Source: Archangiaceae bacterium (GTDB taxonomy: Bacteria; Myxococcota; Myxococcia; Myxococcales; Myxococcaceae). From it: a stretch of DNA of 64,000 nucleotides. Shown one piece after another: positions 63,281-64,000 of this stretch. A model generated the notes under the pieces. It was not told the origin of the DNA, searched no databases, and worked only from the letters and a program-made list of their open reading frames with translations. How positions within the stretch are numbered: the first letter of the stretch is position 1; the number at the start of each line of letters is the position of its first letter. The stretch spans positions 1 to 64,000 of the forward strand of contig JADJNS010000010.1 of assembly GCA_016714225.1 (NCBI GenBank), read 5' to 3'. A program made the translations under genes and the position numbers.

Positions 63281-64000
63281 CTACTGGAGCCACGACGGGT
63301 CGAGGCACAGCCCCGCCACCGATGCGCAGCGGCCGTTGGTGCAGGTGCCCAAAAGGCACTCGGTGAGGTTGCGGCCCGAGCACGACTCGCCGACCTTGCG
63401 CATCGGAGCGCAGGTGCGCGAGCCCTCGCTGCAGAACGCCGCGCCTGCGCAGATGAACATCGCAGCCGGGTCGCACGAAGCGCCCAGCGGCTTGCGGTCG
63501 ATGCAGGCGTGGGTGGTCGGGTCGCAGACCTGGTTGCGGGCGAAATCGCAACCGGGGTGGGCCGGGTCGCACGAAGCACCTGGGGCGAGCGACGGGGCGC
63601 AGCGCTTGCTCTGGGGGTCGCACCAGCCGGTGAGGCACAGCGAAGTCGAGCTGTCACACGGCTCGCCGATGGTGGGGAAGCCGCCGCAGGTGCCCATGCC
63701 TCCGTCGTAGGGGTAGCTGGGAGCACCGCGGCACAGCAGCCCGGGCTGGCAATCGTCAGACGTGCTGCAGGGCGCGCCGCGCGCGAGGCGGGCGGTGCAG
63801 TGGCCTCCATCGGTGGCCAACGGGGCGGCGTCGCAGCGCAGGTCGACGGGGCAGTCGTTGCCGACCCGCGGCTCGTCACAAGGCTGCCCGGGACCGCCGC
63901 CGGGCCGGGTCGCGCACTGGCCGTTCAGGCAGACCAGGCCCGACCGGCACTCGTACCCCGCGGTACACGCGCCGCCCACGGGGCCCTTCGCCACGCAGCG
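63281..64000 (-). CDS. Cys-rich repeat protein, second paralog (5' end outside window)
   Basis: This is the C-terminal 240 residues of a protein that matches the paralog at 61612-63075 module by module: GQPCDEPRVGNDCPVDLRC, LRCDAAPLATDGGHCTARL, APSYPYDGGMGTCGGFP, CDFARNQVCDPTTHACID and ESCSGRNLTECLLGTCTN. The frame is open to the window edge, so its N-terminus and signal are not visible. The 205-nt gap to the next gene holds no coding frame. The pair is a tandem duplication. Confidence 0.85.
   Translation of the reverse strand, partial: RCVAKGPVGGACTAGYECRSGLVCLNGQCATRPGGGPGQPCDEPRVGNDCPVDLRCDAAPLATDGGHCTARLARGAPCSTSDDCQPGLLCRGAPSYPYDGGMGTCGGFPTIGEPCDSSTSLCLTGWCDPQSKRCAPSLAPGASCDPAHPGCDFARNQVCDPTTHACIDRKPLGASCDPAAMFICAGAAFCSEGSRTCAPMRKVGESCSGRNLTECLLGTCTNGRCASVAGLCLDPSWLQ

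Overview
The window is about 70% GC, gene-dense and has many 4-nt ATGA/GTGA gene overlaps. It carries gene families typical of Myxococcota: lipoproteins with Gly/Thr/Ala or Asp-Ala-Gly linkers, a MYXO-CTERM-like C-terminus, a PEGA protein, a DUF1592/DUF1552 pair, and cysteine-rich secreted repeat proteins. I infer a myxobacterium or close relative. No rRNA, tRNA, CRISPR array, phage or transposase gene was seen.

Layout. 1-12.0 kb: a TPR/PEGA protein, an alpha/beta hydrolase, secreted and lipoproteins, a linalool dehydratase/isomerase-like protein, a TVP38/DedA-like membrane protein, and a DUF1592 + DUF1552 pair. 12.0-24.0 kb: a complete glutamyl-tRNA-to-heme pathway. Nine genes are involved; hemE-hemG-hemA-hemC-hemL-[histidine kinase-response regulator]-hemH-hemF lie on the minus strand, nearly all overlapping, and hemD-hemB lie on the plus strand. 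An osmC gene sits between the two arms. The kinase gene has an in-frame TAG. 24.0-36.4 kb: a CpaB/SAF protein with a sigma-factor-like N-terminal half, a PhyH-type dioxygenase, an aminotransferase, SohB, three hotdog thioesterases and a signature amidase. 36.4-46.7 kb: a SWIM-SNF2 helicase, a DGQHR (DndB-like) protein, TesB, a five-repeat cysteine-rich lipoprotein, an ECF sigma factor with a membrane partner, and a sterol desaturase-like hydroxylase. 46.8-64 kb: large secreted lipoproteins, an S46 peptidase, a lipoprotein phosphatase, an orphan flagellar-rod-like protein, a Gln/Arg-rich coiled-coil protein, a rhodanese-cysteine desulfurase-persulfide dioxygenase triple fusion, and two tandem cysteine-rich paralogs at the right edge.

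Structure not explained by genes. Two families of interspersed non-coding repeats are present: family 1 of about 240 bp at 8.6 and 36.0 kb with a partial inverted copy at 36.2 kb, and family 2 of about 185 bp at 49.2 and 59.9 kb. A roughly 75-bp direct repeat brackets a gene-less stretch at 8.2-9.0 kb, and two adjacent palindromes lie at 28.7 kb.

Reliability. Five genes show single-base frameshifts, three of them at G/C homopolymers, and one gene has an in-frame stop. Either the assembly has residual indel errors or some of these loci are decaying or phase-variable. Names come from motif recognition by eye; no database search was run.
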